From Massilia alkalitolerans DSM 17462 (GTDB lineage: Bacteria; Pseudomonadota; Gammaproteobacteria; Burkholderiales; Burkholderiaceae_D): a stretch of 64,000 bases of DNA. Numbering within the stretch: position 1 is the first letter of the stretch; every line of letters starts with the position of its first letter. The notes below the pieces were generated by a model. The model saw nothing but the letters and a program-made list of their open reading frames with translations, did no database searches and was not told the origin of the DNA. Below, piece after piece: positions 17,077 through 25,631 of the stretch. The DNA lies in the NCBI RefSeq assembly GCF_000427785.1, contig NZ_ATYR01000024.1, positions 16,367 through 80,366 of the forward strand, read 5' to 3'. A program made the position numbers and the translations under genes.

Positions 17077-18430
17077 GCCTGCCGGGCCCTGGTCGCTGCG
17101 CCGGCGCCTGCTGGCGGCCATCCTCGCCGCCAGCAGCGTGCTGTGGCTGGCCGGCCTCGGGACCCTGACCGCGATCGCCTGGCAGGAAACCGGCGAGGTG
17201 TTCGACGATGCGCTCGAAGAATCGGCCTATATGCTGATGGCGGCCACCACCGACCTCGATGCGCGCGGCCTGCTGGCTCCCTTGCCGCCGATGGAGGGGG
17301 ACGGGGTGCGCCGGGTCGACATGCAATACCAGGTGGTGGCCGGCGGCCGGGTCGTGCAGCGCAGCGCCGGCGCCCCGGCGCATCCCTTCGTGGGCGGCTT
17401 CGGCGACGAGCATGGTTTTACCGACCTGCGGGTGGATGGCGACGACTGGCGCGTGTTCGTGGTGCGCGACGGGGTGCGGCGCTTCGAGGTGCAGGTCGGC
17501 CAGCGCGCCGACAAGCGCTTCGAGATCCTGGAAGACCTGGCCGAGGCCCTGTGGCTGCCGGCGCTCGGCATCCTCCTGCTCCTGGGACTGGTGTGCTGGT
17601 GGCTGACCGGGCGCGTGCTGGCGCCGCTGCGCCGCACCGCGGCCAGCATCGCCGCCAAGACCCCGAGCGACCTGGCGCGGGTGGCGCTCGATGGCCAGCC
17701 GCGCGAACTGCTGCCGATCGTGGGCGCCCTGAACGAGGTGCTGGGGCGCCTCGACCAGGCCTTGCAGGCCGAGCGCCGCTTCACGGCCGATGCGGCCCAC
17801 GAACTGCGCACGCCGCTGGCGGGCCTGCACATGCACGTGCAGCTGCTGCAACGCCAGCATCCCGGCCTGGCGGAGTCTTTCCACAAGCTGCGCCAGGACA
17901 TCGGGCGCCTGACCGCGCTGGTCGACAGCCTGCTGGCGCTGGCGCGCCTGGACCCGCTGGCGCGCACCCAGCTGGCGAGCCAGGCGGTGGCGCTGCCGCC
18001 CCTGTTCGCGGCGCTGCACGCCGAATATGCCCCCGAGGCGGCGCGGCGCGGTATCGACCTCGCCTTGCACAGCGCGATCGATCAGGTAGAGGGCGACCCG
18101 CAGATGCTGGAGATCGTGCTGCGCAACCTGGTCGGCAACGCGCTGCGCTATTGCCCGGCCGGCAGCCGGGTCGAGGTCGAGGCCCTGCGCCATGCGGGCC
18201 GCGACCGGATCGCCGTGCGCGACGACGGCCCCGGGGTCGACGCCGCCAGCAGGGCGCGGTTGACCGAACGCTTCTTCCGCGTGCTGGGGCAGGAGGAGGG
18301 CGGCAGCGGGCTTGGCCTGTCGATCGTCCAGCGCATCGCCGACCTGCATGGCGTCAAGCTCGCCTTCGGGCCGGGGCTGGGCGGGCGCGGGCTGGGTGTG
18401 ACGCTCGACTGGCCGGCGCCCGGTTCTTAA
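17069..18430 (+). CDS. sensor histidine kinase (QseC-like)
   Basis: A 453-residue membrane kinase: membrane segment 1 near residues 10-33, a short periplasmic region to about 155, membrane segment 2 (LPALGILLLLGLVCWWL), a HAMP-like linker, HisKA with phosphorylatable His244 in TADAAHELRTPLAGL, and an HATPase domain with N box LRNLVGNALRY, G1 VRDDGPGVD and G2 GSGLGLSIV. It is the partner of the upstream regulator. The signal is unknown. Confidence 0.9.
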   Translation: MRKPAGPWSLRRRLLAAILAASSVLWLAGLGTLTAIAWQETGEVFDDALEESAYMLMAATTDLDARGLLAPLPPMEGDGVRRVDMQYQVVAGGRVVQRSAGAPAHPFVGGFGDEHGFTDLRVDGDDWRVFVVRDGVRRFEVQVGQRADKRFEILEDLAEALWLPALGILLLLGLVCWWLTGRVLAPLRRTAASIAAKTPSDLARVALDGQPRELLPIVGALNEVLGRLDQALQAERRFTADAAHELRTPLAGLHMHVQLLQRQHPGLAESFHKLRQDIGRLTALVDSLLALARLDPLARTQLASQAVALPPLFAALHAEYAPEAARRGIDLALHSAIDQVEGDPQMLEIVLRNLVGNALRYCPAGSRVEVEALRHAGRDRIAVRDDGPGVDAASRARLTERFFRVLGQEEGGSGLGLSIVQRIADLHGVKLAFGPGLGGRGLGVTLDWPAPGS

Positions 18431-18442
18431 GATCGGTTTAAT
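18426..18442 (+). promoter_or_regulatory. PmrA/QseB-type direct-repeat box
   Basis: CTTAAG (18426-18431), five bases, then TTTAAT (18437-18442): this fits the HTTAAD-N5-HTTAAD pattern of PmrA/QseB-class regulators, with half-sites 11 nt apart. The box overlaps the TAA stop of the kinase gene and lies about 50 nt before the YgiW-like start, so the two-component system may control that gene. Pattern evidence only. Confidence 0.5.
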
Positions 18443-18493
18443 GTCCGCCCGGTGTAATGCACCTGTGTCCCATCATTTACACCAGGAGCCAAC

Positions 18494-18907
18494 ATGAAAC
18501 GCATTGTCCAGATTTCCGCTATTACAACCCTGCTGGCCGCATCGGCCTTCGCCATCGGCCAGCCGGCCGGCTATACCGGGCCGTCCGCCAAGCCGGCCGC
18601 GGCTGCGACTTCCGGCTACACCGGGCCGTCGAGCGTCCCCTTGACGACCGCCAAGGAACTGCTCGACAAGGGCAAGGACGACCAGCACGCGCGCCTGCAG
18701 GGCAAGCTGCTCAGCCACAAGGGCGGGGACGACTACGAATTCGCTGACCAGAGCGGCAAGATCACCGTCGAGATCGAGCCCGAACATTTCCCGGCGGGCG
18801 TCAGCATCGACCAGAACACCGTGGTCGAGCTGAGCGGCGAATTCGACAAGGAGACCTTTGGCGAATCGACTTTCGAGGTTAAGCAGATCAAGGTCGTAGG
18901 CAAATAA
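18494..18907 (+). CDS. YgiW/YdeI-family periplasmic OB-fold stress protein
   Basis: A 137-residue exported protein with a signal peptide (cleavage near residue 17-22), a Pro/Ala/Gly-rich linker containing GYTGPS twice, and a bacterial OB-fold domain (about 50-137; TTAKELLDKGKDDQHARLQG, YEFADQSGKITVEI, LSGEFDKE). This is the YgiW/YdeI (BOF) family linked to peroxide, cadmium and acid tolerance. It follows the kinase gene by 63 nt with its own possible box. CAGGAG lies 6 nt before the ATG. Confidence 0.85.
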   Translation: MKRIVQISAITTLLAASAFAIGQPAGYTGPSAKPAAAATSGYTGPSSVPLTTAKELLDKGKDDQHARLQGKLLSHKGGDDYEFADQSGKITVEIEPEHFPAGVSIDQNTVVELSGEFDKETFGESTFEVKQIKVVGK

Positions 18908-18929
18908 GAGCGCCTAACGCTCCAACAGC

Positions 18930-19631
18930 CTACTTGCGCTTGCGCCCACTGCTGGCGAACACCTCGATCTTCTTGGTCGGGCCGGACACGATCAGGAGGT
19001 CGTTCGGCAGGATGCGGGTTTCCGGCTGCGCATGCTGGAAGTCCTCGTTGGCGCGCTTGACGCCAACCACCGTGACGCCGTGGCGCGAGCGCACATGCGA
19101 CTCGGCCAGAGTCTGGTGGTGGGTGTCGAGCGGCGCATGGATCTTGGCGATGGCGAAGCCGTCCTCGAACTCGATGAAGTCCATCATGCGTCCGGTGATC
19201 AGGTGGGCCACGCGCGCGCCCATGTCCGCTTCCGGGAAGATCACGTGGTGGGCGCCGATGCGCTGCGCGATCTGGCCGTGCTCCGGCGTCTGGGCCTTGA
19301 CCCAGATGTCCTTGATGCCGAGCTCGGTCAGCACCATCAGCGTCATCAGGCTGGCGGACAGGTTCGAGCCGATCGCCACGATGGCGTGGGAAAAGTCGGC
19401 CACGCCCAGCTGGAGCATGATGCTCTCGTTGGTGGAATCGGCCTGCACCGCGTGGGTGAGGCGGTCGCCCCAGAACTGGACCAGGTCTTCGCGGTTGTCG
19501 ATGCCCATCACGTCGTGACCCAGGCGCATCAGGGACTGGGCGACGGCGCCGCCGAAGCGCCCCAGGCCGATGACGACGACACTGTCGCTCGCCGAAAAGG
19601 CAAACTGCTCTGTAAAAATCCTACCCAACAA
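18930..19631 (-). CDS. KtrA/TrkA-type potassium channel regulatory subunit
   Basis: A 233-residue cytoplasmic gating protein with an RCK-N nucleotide-binding fold (VVVIGLGRFGGAVAQSL near residues 18-34, acidic D46 in GIDNRED, QADSTNE) and an RCK-C domain (about 145-225). It forms a ring beneath the membrane subunit and controls K+ uptake in response to adenine nucleotides. It overlaps the end of the membrane-subunit gene by 11 nt. The single RCK unit favours the Ktr over the Trk form. Confidence 0.88.
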   Translation of the reverse strand: MLGRIFTEQFAFSASDSVVVIGLGRFGGAVAQSLMRLGHDVMGIDNREDLVQFWGDRLTHAVQADSTNESIMLQLGVADFSHAIVAIGSNLSASLMTLMVLTELGIKDIWVKAQTPEHGQIAQRIGAHHVIFPEADMGARVAHLITGRMMDFIEFEDGFAIAKIHAPLDTHHQTLAESHVRSRHGVTVVGVKRANEDFQHAQPETRILPNDLLIVSGPTKKIEVFASSGRKRK

Positions 19632-20949
19632 TTGGATGTTCCTCCGGATAACGATAAGGCATGCGCCGTTCGCCCAATACGAGCGAAGTGGCGAGCGTGA
19701 TGGTGCCGACCCGGCCGATGAACATCAGCACGGCGAGCAGCAGCTGGCCGCTCGGCGGCAGCTGGTGGGTGATGCCGGTCGACAGTCCCGCGCTGCCGAA
19801 GGCGGCGATGACCTCGAAGATGATCTGGTCGGTCGGGAAGTGGGTGATGCGCAGCAGGATCACCGTGCCCACCGCGACGATGATGGAGCCCAGGACCAGC
19901 ACCGTGATCGCCTGGCGCTGGGCCGAGGCGCCGACGCGGCGCCCGAAGGCTTCGGTATCGGTATGTCCCTTCGCTTCGGCGATCACCAACAGGGCCAGGA
20001 TGGCGATGGTGCCGACCTTGACGCCGCCCGCGGTGCCGCCGCTGCCGCCGCCGATGAACATCAGGAAGTAGTGCACGGCCCAGGTTTCCGGGGTGAGGGC
20101 GCCGATGTCGACCGCATTGAAGCCAGCGGTGCGCGCCGCGACCGACATGAACATGCTGTTCAATAGCTTGTCGAACAGGGAAAATGGCCCGATGGTTCGC
20201 ACATTGTTCCATTCCAATACAACAATCGCCAGGAAGCCGCCCAACACCAGGATGAGCGAGCCGGTCAGCGTCAGCTTGGTGTGCAGCGACCAGTGGCGCG
20301 GGTCGCGCCAGCGGTGGCGCAGGTCGTGCAGCACCGGGAAGCCGATGCCGCCGATAACGATGGCGATCATGATCGGCCCCAGTACCAGGGCGTCGCCGGC
20401 GTAGCGCACCAGGCTGTCCGCATGGGTCGAGAAACCGGCATTGTTGAAGGCCGAGGCGGCATGGAACAGCCCGCTCCAGGCAGCATCGCCCCAATCCAGG
20501 CCATGGCCGAGGTGCAGCCTGAGCATCAGGACCACGAACAGCAGCAGCTGGCAGATCAGGGCGACCTTGAACACGATCTTCGCCACGCTCGTGATGTCGC
20601 CGAGTCCAAGCAGGCGGGTCTCGGTCTGCGTCATCATGCGGGTGCGCAGCCTGGGCGAACGGTTGACCATCAGGCCCAGCAGGGTGGCGGCGGTCATCAG
20701 GCCGAAGCCGCCGAGCTGGAACAGGAACATGATCACGGCCTGTCCGAAGCCGGACCAGTAGCTGCCCGTGTCGACGATGGCCATGCCGGTTACGCATACC
20801 GCCGAGACCGACGTGAACAGCGCGACCAGCGGCGGCGCCGGCAAGCCGTTGGCGCGCGCCGCCGGCAGCATGAGCAGCAGCGTGCCGGCCACGATGGCCA
20901 GCAGGAAGCCCAGGGCGACGGCCCGTGCGGGATGGATGAGTGTCTTCAT
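19621..20949 (-). CDS. TrkH/KtrB-family potassium uptake membrane subunit
   Basis: A 442-residue transporter with about ten hydrophobic segments and the repeated pore-loop signatures FTSVSAVCVTGMAIVD, FHAASAFNNAGFSTH, VAARTAGFNAVDIG and AFGSAGLSTGIT, the four selectivity-loop repeats of the SKT superfamily. The start at 20949 (MKTLIHPARAVAL) gives the usual N-terminus; the frame stays open to 21036. It is the first gene of the pair with the RCK subunit. Confidence 0.88.
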   Translation of the reverse strand: MKTLIHPARAVALGFLLAIVAGTLLLMLPAARANGLPAPPLVALFTSVSAVCVTGMAIVDTGSYWSGFGQAVIMFLFQLGGFGLMTAATLLGLMVNRSPRLRTRMMTQTETRLLGLGDITSVAKIVFKVALICQLLLFVVLMLRLHLGHGLDWGDAAWSGLFHAASAFNNAGFSTHADSLVRYAGDALVLGPIMIAIVIGGIGFPVLHDLRHRWRDPRHWSLHTKLTLTGSLILVLGGFLAIVVLEWNNVRTIGPFSLFDKLLNSMFMSVAARTAGFNAVDIGALTPETWAVHYFLMFIGGGSGGTAGGVKVGTIAILALLVIAEAKGHTDTEAFGRRVGASAQRQAITVLVLGSIIVAVGTVILLRITHFPTDQIIFEVIAAFGSAGLSTGITHQLPPSGQLLLAVLMFIGRVGTITLATSLVLGERRMPYRYPEEHPIVG

Positions 20950-21106
20950 GCGCGCATCCGGCTCGATGCGCGCAGCAGGGCGTAAAGGGTTCGAAAGTCC
21001 ATGGTGTCGTGAGGCCTGGCCGCTTGTCGGCGGCACTCATTGCCTTGAATCACCCGAACCCTAACACATGGAGCGGGGGTGACGCCGCAAAACTGCGGCC
21101 ATGCCG

Positions 21107-21676
21107 CTATCGGCGGCGCCGTGCGCGCCAGGTCAGCCCGGCCAGGCCGGCCGCCAGCATCGCCCAGGTCGATGGTTCCGGCGCCTGCGACATCATGGTC
21201 AGCTGGGTGTCGCTGGTCCAGTACAGGTGGCGCTCCTGGGTCATGCTGGGATTGAATTCGTAGGCGTAGTGCTGGTCGCCGGTGGTGATCAGGCGCCCGC
21301 CGCCGACCCAGCCTTCGGGATCCTGGCCGTAGCTGCCGACGCTGAAGTGCAGGCCGGCATCCTGGGAAAAGGAAAAACTGGTGGCGCCGCACTGGTAGAA
21401 CGGGTTGCTGGTGGCGGCGCAGGCGACGTAGTCGAGTTCGCCGACGACCAGGGCCAGCAGCTCGTCTTTTTCCAGCAGGCCATTGCTGTTCAGGTCATGG
21501 CCCTTGAACGAGCCGGAGATGACTTCCTCGGGCAGGAAGCTGTTCGACACGCTGTCGTAGAAACCGCTGAAGGAAAAGCCCCAGGAAATGGTGTCGCCGG
21601 GGGCCGCGTGGGCAACGTCCGCGTAGGCGGCAGTGCCGCACAGGAGCAGGGCACCGGTGGAAAGTAACTTCTTCAT
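21107..21676 (-). CDS. PEP-CTERM sorted exported protein
   Basis: A 189-residue protein with a signal peptide (cleavage after AHA near residue 25) and the sorting tail APEPSTWAMLAAGLAGL followed by TWRARRRR. The body contains NSNGLLEKDELLALVVGELD, which resembles an EF-hand-like calcium loop (DLNSNGLLEKDE), so calcium binding is possible. The start at 21676 is chosen because GAGG is 6 nt upstream and the signal peptide begins there. It is monocistronic, between ktrB and trmL. Confidence 0.82.
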   Translation of the reverse strand: MKKLLSTGALLLCGTAAYADVAHAAPGDTISWGFSFSGFYDSVSNSFLPEEVISGSFKGHDLNSNGLLEKDELLALVVGELDYVACAATSNPFYQCGATSFSFSQDAGLHFSVGSYGQDPEGWVGGGRLITTGDQHYAYEFNPSMTQERHLYWTSDTQLTMMSQAPEPSTWAMLAAGLAGLTWRARRRR

Positions 21677-21840
21677 TTGAAACCTCAAGCAAAAACAGGG
21701 GGCGCCGTTCGACAACGCCACGTGGCCAGCGTACTCCTGTTCGCCAAATACTGTCGCGTTAGATTGTAGATATTTCTACATTGTGTCGTAACTTCGCGAC
21801 AATAAGTAACATTGCCATTGAGAATGCTCGAGGTCGATTC

Positions 21841-22314
21841 TCAGGCGCCGCCGGCGTAGCCGTTCTGGCGCCAGGCCTCGTAGACGACTACCGCGACCGT
21901 GTTGGACAGGTTGAGGCTGCGGTTGTCCGGCATCATCGGCAGGCGGATGCGCTGGCTTGGGGCGAAGGTCTCGCGCAGGGCCGGGTCGAGGCCGCGCGAC
22001 TCGGCGCCGAACACGAACACGTCACCCGGCTGGAAGCCGGCATCGGCGAAGGGCGAGGAGCCGTGGGTGGTCAGCGCGAACATGCGCGAAGGATCCGGTT
22101 TCACGTCAAGCAGGAAGGCGTCCCAGTTCTTGTGCACCTTCATGGTGGCGTAGTCGTGGTAGTCCAGGCCTGCGCGGCGCATCTTGGCATCGTCGAGCGG
22201 GAAGCCGAGCGGCTCGATCAGGTGCAGCTGGACGCCGGTGTTGGCGCACAGGCGAATGACGTTGCCGGTATTCGGCGGGATTTCCGGTTCGACCAGGACG
22301 ACGTGAAACAACAT
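21841..22314 (-). CDS. trmL: tRNA (cytidine(34)-2'-O)-methyltransferase
   Basis: A 157-residue SPOUT methyltransferase that 2'-O-methylates the wobble base of leucine tRNAs. Hallmarks are VVLVEPEIPPNTGNVIRLCA at the N-terminus, FVFGAESRGLDP and the knot segment IRLPMMPDNRSLNLSNTVA. The length is exactly family-typical. It lies 18 nt downstream of the comF-like gene on the same strand, so the two are likely cotranscribed. Confidence 0.95.
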   Translation of the reverse strand: MLFHVVLVEPEIPPNTGNVIRLCANTGVQLHLIEPLGFPLDDAKMRRAGLDYHDYATMKVHKNWDAFLLDVKPDPSRMFALTTHGSSPFADAGFQPGDVFVFGAESRGLDPALRETFAPSQRIRLPMMPDNRSLNLSNTVAVVVYEAWRQNGYAGGA

Positions 22315-22332
22315 GTTCTCCTTCAGTTTCTA

Positions 22333-23067
22333 TCAGTGGGGCGGCGTGCGCGCGAACACCAGGTTGGTAACGCGTGCCGCACCGGCGCGCTTGAGCACGC
22401 CGGCCAGTTCATCGAGTGTGTGGCCGCTGGTCATGACGTCGTCGACCACGCCGACGTGCACGCCTTCCAGGACCGGATGGCCTTCGGCCAGGACGAAGGC
22501 GCCGCGCACGTTGCGGCGGCGCTCGCCCGGCGCCACGCCCGACTGCGCGGCCGTCTCCACCTGCCGTTCCAGCAGCCGCGGCGCCAAGGGAATGGCCAGG
22601 GCGCCAGACAGCGGCCGGGCCAGCTCGAGCGCCTGGTTGTAGCCGCGCTCGACCAGGCGGCGCGGTCCGAGCGGCACCGGGCACAGCAGCGCCGGCAGGT
22701 CGCGCAGGTCCGGACTGCGTGCCAGCACGGCCTCGCGCAGGCGGCCCGCCATCCACGGCGCCAGCGCCAGCCGGCTGGCGAATTTCAGCTGCAGCACCAG
22801 CCCGTCGACCGGCGTGCCATAGTCGCAGGCCGTCACGGTGGCGTCGAAGGCCGGCGCATCGGCCAGGCAGGCGCCGCAGCGGCGGATGCCGTCGGCGTTG
22901 CCGACCGGGTTCGCGCAGCAGGGGCAGCGCGTGTGGAGGTCCCTCGCATGTGCCTGCGTGCAGGCTGGGCAGACCGCTTGCTCTCCCAGGCCGCCGCACA
23001 GCACGCAGCTGGACGGCAACAGCGCATGAAGGACACGCGGCAGCAGGGAGTGGAAAAGCAGGGGCAT
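22333..23067 (-). CDS. comF: ComF-family phosphoribosyltransferase-like protein
   Basis: A 244-residue protein with an N-terminal zinc-binding region (CVLCGG, CPACTQ, CPCCANP, CGACLAD) and a C-terminal type I phosphoribosyltransferase fold whose PRPP loop reads VGVVDDVMTSGHTLDE. ComF proteins are needed for DNA uptake during transformation in several species. It probably forms an operon with trmL and is divergent from the BioC-like gene. Confidence 0.9.
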   Translation of the reverse strand: MPLLFHSLLPRVLHALLPSSCVLCGGLGEQAVCPACTQAHARDLHTRCPCCANPVGNADGIRRCGACLADAPAFDATVTACDYGTPVDGLVLQLKFASRLALAPWMAGRLREAVLARSPDLRDLPALLCPVPLGPRRLVERGYNQALELARPLSGALAIPLAPRLLERQVETAAQSGVAPGERRRNVRGAFVLAEGHPVLEGVHVGVVDDVMTSGHTLDELAGVLKRAGAARVTNLVFARTPPH

Positions 23068-23164
23068 CTACTCGAATCCACAGGAGCATGTACACTCCGC
23101 CATTATCTCACCAAGTTATCGCACTGAGCGCTTCACCACCATGGCTTTACCGCAACCTTCCCGC

Positions 23165-24055
23165 ATGAGCGCGCCAATCGACCTCGAGCGCGTCCGTACC
23201 CTGTTCGCCCAGCCCGGCCGCATCCAGGCTTCCGATTTCCTGCGCCGCGAGATCGCCCAGCGCATGCACGAGCGCCTGCAACTCGTGAAGATCGCGCCGA
23301 AGCAGGTGCTCGATGCCGGCTGTGGCACAGGCGCCGACCTGGCGCTGCTGCAGAAGACCTATCCGGCCGCCCAGATCCTCGGCATCGACGCCACCCCGGC
23401 CATGGCCACGGCCGCGAAAGCGCCCGCGCCGGCCACCCGCTCGCTGAACCAGATGCTCAGCCGTTTGCTGCCGGCCAAGGCCGGCGTGGACATCGTTTGC
23501 GGTGACTTCGGCAACCTCCCTTTCGGGACGAACTCGCTCGACCTGCTGTGGTCGAACCTGGCGCTGCACTGGCATCCGCAGCCTGACCGCGCGTTCGCGG
23601 AATGGCGGCGGGTGTTGCGGGTGGACGGCCTCCTGATGTTCTCGAATTTCGGCCCGGACACCTTCGCCGAGCTGCGCAGCGCCTTTGCCGCCATGGACGA
23701 AACGCCGCACACGCTGCCTTTCGTCGACATGCACGACTTCGGCGACCAATTGGTGGAGGCGGGGTTTTCCACCCCGGTCATGGACATGGAGCGCATCACC
23801 GTCACCTACGACACTGCAGAGAGCCTGCTGCGCGACGTGCGCGCCTTCGGCGGCAACCCGCTCGATACACGTCGGCGCGGCCTGGTCGGGCGGGCGGCGT
23901 GGCGGCGCATGCTCGACGCCTTCGAGGCCCAGCGCCGCCCCGACGGCAAGCTCGGCCTGACTTTCGAAGTCATCTATGGCCACGCTTTCCTCCCGGCCCC
24001 GCGCACCACCGCGGCAGGGGAGGCGATCGTGCGTTTCCAGCCACGCAAGCCTTAA
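23165..24055 (+). CDS. BioC-like malonyl-ACP O-methyltransferase / SAM-dependent methyltransferase
   Basis: A 296-residue class I methyltransferase. SAM-binding motif I is VLDAGCGTGADLALL, motif II region GIDATPAM, and the acidic DIVCGDFGNLPF and SNLALHWHPQPD blocks match BioC, which methylates malonyl-ACP to start pimelate synthesis for biotin. The N-terminus (IDLERVRTLFAQPGRI) and C-terminal FEVIYGHAF also fit. No other biotin gene is adjacent, so the role is by similarity. The ATG at 23165 is preferred; an in-frame ATG at 23141 would add eight residues, and neither has a good ribosome site. Confidence 0.75.
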   Translation: MSAPIDLERVRTLFAQPGRIQASDFLRREIAQRMHERLQLVKIAPKQVLDAGCGTGADLALLQKTYPAAQILGIDATPAMATAAKAPAPATRSLNQMLSRLLPAKAGVDIVCGDFGNLPFGTNSLDLLWSNLALHWHPQPDRAFAEWRRVLRVDGLLMFSNFGPDTFAELRSAFAAMDETPHTLPFVDMHDFGDQLVEAGFSTPVMDMERITVTYDTAESLLRDVRAFGGNPLDTRRRGLVGRAAWRRMLDAFEAQRRPDGKLGLTFEVIYGHAFLPAPRTTAAGEAIVRFQPRKP

Positions 24056-24403
24056 TAACCTGCGGCAAGAACAGCGCCCGATTTTCCTTGAATAAAAATT
24101 ACTGATTTGATTATAATCAGTAGCTATTTTTGTCGTCTGGACGAGGAAAACGCTGAAAAAAGCAGCAATCCAGGCGCAAAAATAGAAATACAACGAGAAA
24201 TGAATTGCAGCATCAGCAGAGCCGCTGATGGCAGGTAGCACAAAGCGACCGGCCCCCAGCGTGTAGGTTCCCACCGATTCCGCAGCGCAATTTCGCGGTA
24301 CTGGTATAACCGTTCTGCGAATTACGTTTCGGAGCGGCGCCAGTTCGTTCATGGAGCTGTCGACCGTTAAAAAATATTTTTATTTTGGGTGGTTGGGGAC
24401 AAC
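24056..24403. other. intergenic leader region of the cytochrome oxidase cluster
   Basis: This 348-nt gap holds a strong promoter candidate (24088-24117) and then about 285 nt of untranslated leader before coxB. Within the leader, CATCAGC (24211-24217) pairs with GCTGATG (24224-24230). The AT-rich hairpin ACTGATT/AATCAGT (24101-24121) overlaps the promoter -10 and could alternatively terminate the upstream gene, since TTTTT follows it. No ORF or known riboswitch consensus was recognised. Confidence 0.5.
24088..24117 (+). promoter_or_regulatory. sigma70-type promoter for the cox cluster
   Basis: TTGAAT (24088-24093) and a perfect TATAAT (24112-24117) are separated by 18 nt. It points toward coxB, and no other gene begins in between. 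The transcript would have a leader of about 280 nt. Confidence 0.5.
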
Positions 24404-25591
24404 ATGACATACGCATCGCGACTTGGGGCCTGGATGTTCGGCCTCGCAGCAACGGCCGGCATCCCAGCATGGGCGGCTCCGGAAATCACGGGCCGGCCGG
24501 TGGAACACCAGTTGAACATGCAGCTCCCCGTGACCGGCGTCGGCGCCGATATCTACGACCTGCACAACTGGATGATGATCGTCTGCCTGGTGATCTTCGT
24601 CGGCGTGTTCGGTGTCATGTTCTATTCGGTGTTCAAGCACCGCAAGTCGCTCGGCCACAAGCCCGCCACCTTCCACGAATCGACCGCGGTCGAGATCGCC
24701 TGGACCATCGTTCCCTTCCTGATCGTCATCGGCATGGCCCTGCCGGCCACCAAGACCGTGGTCGCCCTGAAGGACACCTCGAATGCCGACATCACCATCA
24801 AGGCCACCGGCATGCAGTGGAAATGGGGCTATGACTACCTGAACGGCGAAGGCGAGGGCATTTCCTTCCTGTCCAACCTGGCCACCCCGCGCGCCCAGAT
24901 CGGCCTGCCGGGCCAGGCTGCCACCGAGAAAAAGGGCGAGAACTACCTGCTCGAAGTGGACAACGAGATGGTCGTCCCGGTCGGCAAGAAGATCCGCATG
25001 GTGTTCACCGCCAACGACGTGATCCACGCCTGGACCATCCCGGCCTTCGCCATCAAGCAGGATGCCATCCCGGGCTTCGTGCGCGACGGCTGGTTCAAGG
25101 CCGACAAGATCGGCGTCTACCGCGGCAACTGCGTTGAGCTGTGCGGCAAGGACCACGCCTTCATGCCGATCGTCGTGCGCGTCGTCTCGGCCGAGGATTA
25201 CACTGCCTGGGTCGCCGGCGAGAAGAAGCGCATGGCCGCCCTGGCCGACGATCCGAACAAGGTCTGGACCATCGACGAACTGAAGACCCGCGGCGAGCAG
25301 GTCTACGCCGCCAACTGCGTGGCCTGCCACCAGGCCAACGGCAAGGGTGTGCCGAACGCTTTCGCCCCGCTGGACGGCTCGCCGAACGTGCTGGGCGCCA
25401 AGGCGCACCAGATCGACATCCTGCTCAACGGCCAGGACACCCCGGCCTACCCGTCGGCGATGCCGGCCTGGAAGCAGCTGTCGGACACCGAGATCGCCGC
25501 CGTGATCACCTATACCCGCAACACCTGGTCGAACAAGGCTGCGGAAAACATCGTGCAACCGGCGGAAGTGCTGGCTGCCCGCAGCAAATAA
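24404..25591 (+). CDS. coxB: cytochrome c oxidase subunit II with fused cytochrome c domain
   Basis: A 395-residue subunit of an aa3/caa3-type oxidase. A signal peptide (to about residue 25), two membrane segments (about 50-75 and 95-115), the CuA cupredoxin domain with GNCVELCGKDHAFM (Cys-x3-Cys, His, Met), and a C-terminal cytochrome c domain with heme site NCVACHQANGKG and axial Met in SAMPAW. The ATG at 24404 has GGGGA close upstream; an in-frame GTG at 24389 lacks one. It is the first gene of the oxidase cluster and accepts electrons from soluble or membrane cytochrome c. Confidence 0.95.
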   Translation: MTYASRLGAWMFGLAATAGIPAWAAPEITGRPVEHQLNMQLPVTGVGADIYDLHNWMMIVCLVIFVGVFGVMFYSVFKHRKSLGHKPATFHESTAVEIAWTIVPFLIVIGMALPATKTVVALKDTSNADITIKATGMQWKWGYDYLNGEGEGISFLSNLATPRAQIGLPGQAATEKKGENYLLEVDNEMVVPVGKKIRMVFTANDVIHAWTIPAFAIKQDAIPGFVRDGWFKADKIGVYRGNCVELCGKDHAFMPIVVRVVSAEDYTAWVAGEKKRMAALADDPNKVWTIDELKTRGEQVYAANCVACHQANGKGVPNAFAPLDGSPNVLGAKAHQIDILLNGQDTPAYPSAMPAWKQLSDTEIAAVITYTRNTWSNKAAENIVQPAEVLAARSK

Positions 25592-25631
25592 CGCAGCACT
25601 GTGTTAGCTATCTAAGCTTCAGGGAATCGAC

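Noticed and set aside
24101..24131. AT-rich hairpin followed by TTTTT as a terminator of the BioC-like gene
   Set aside because: The stem is weak and coincides with a perfect TATAAT at proper distance from a -35; a promoter reading is preferred, though both may apply.
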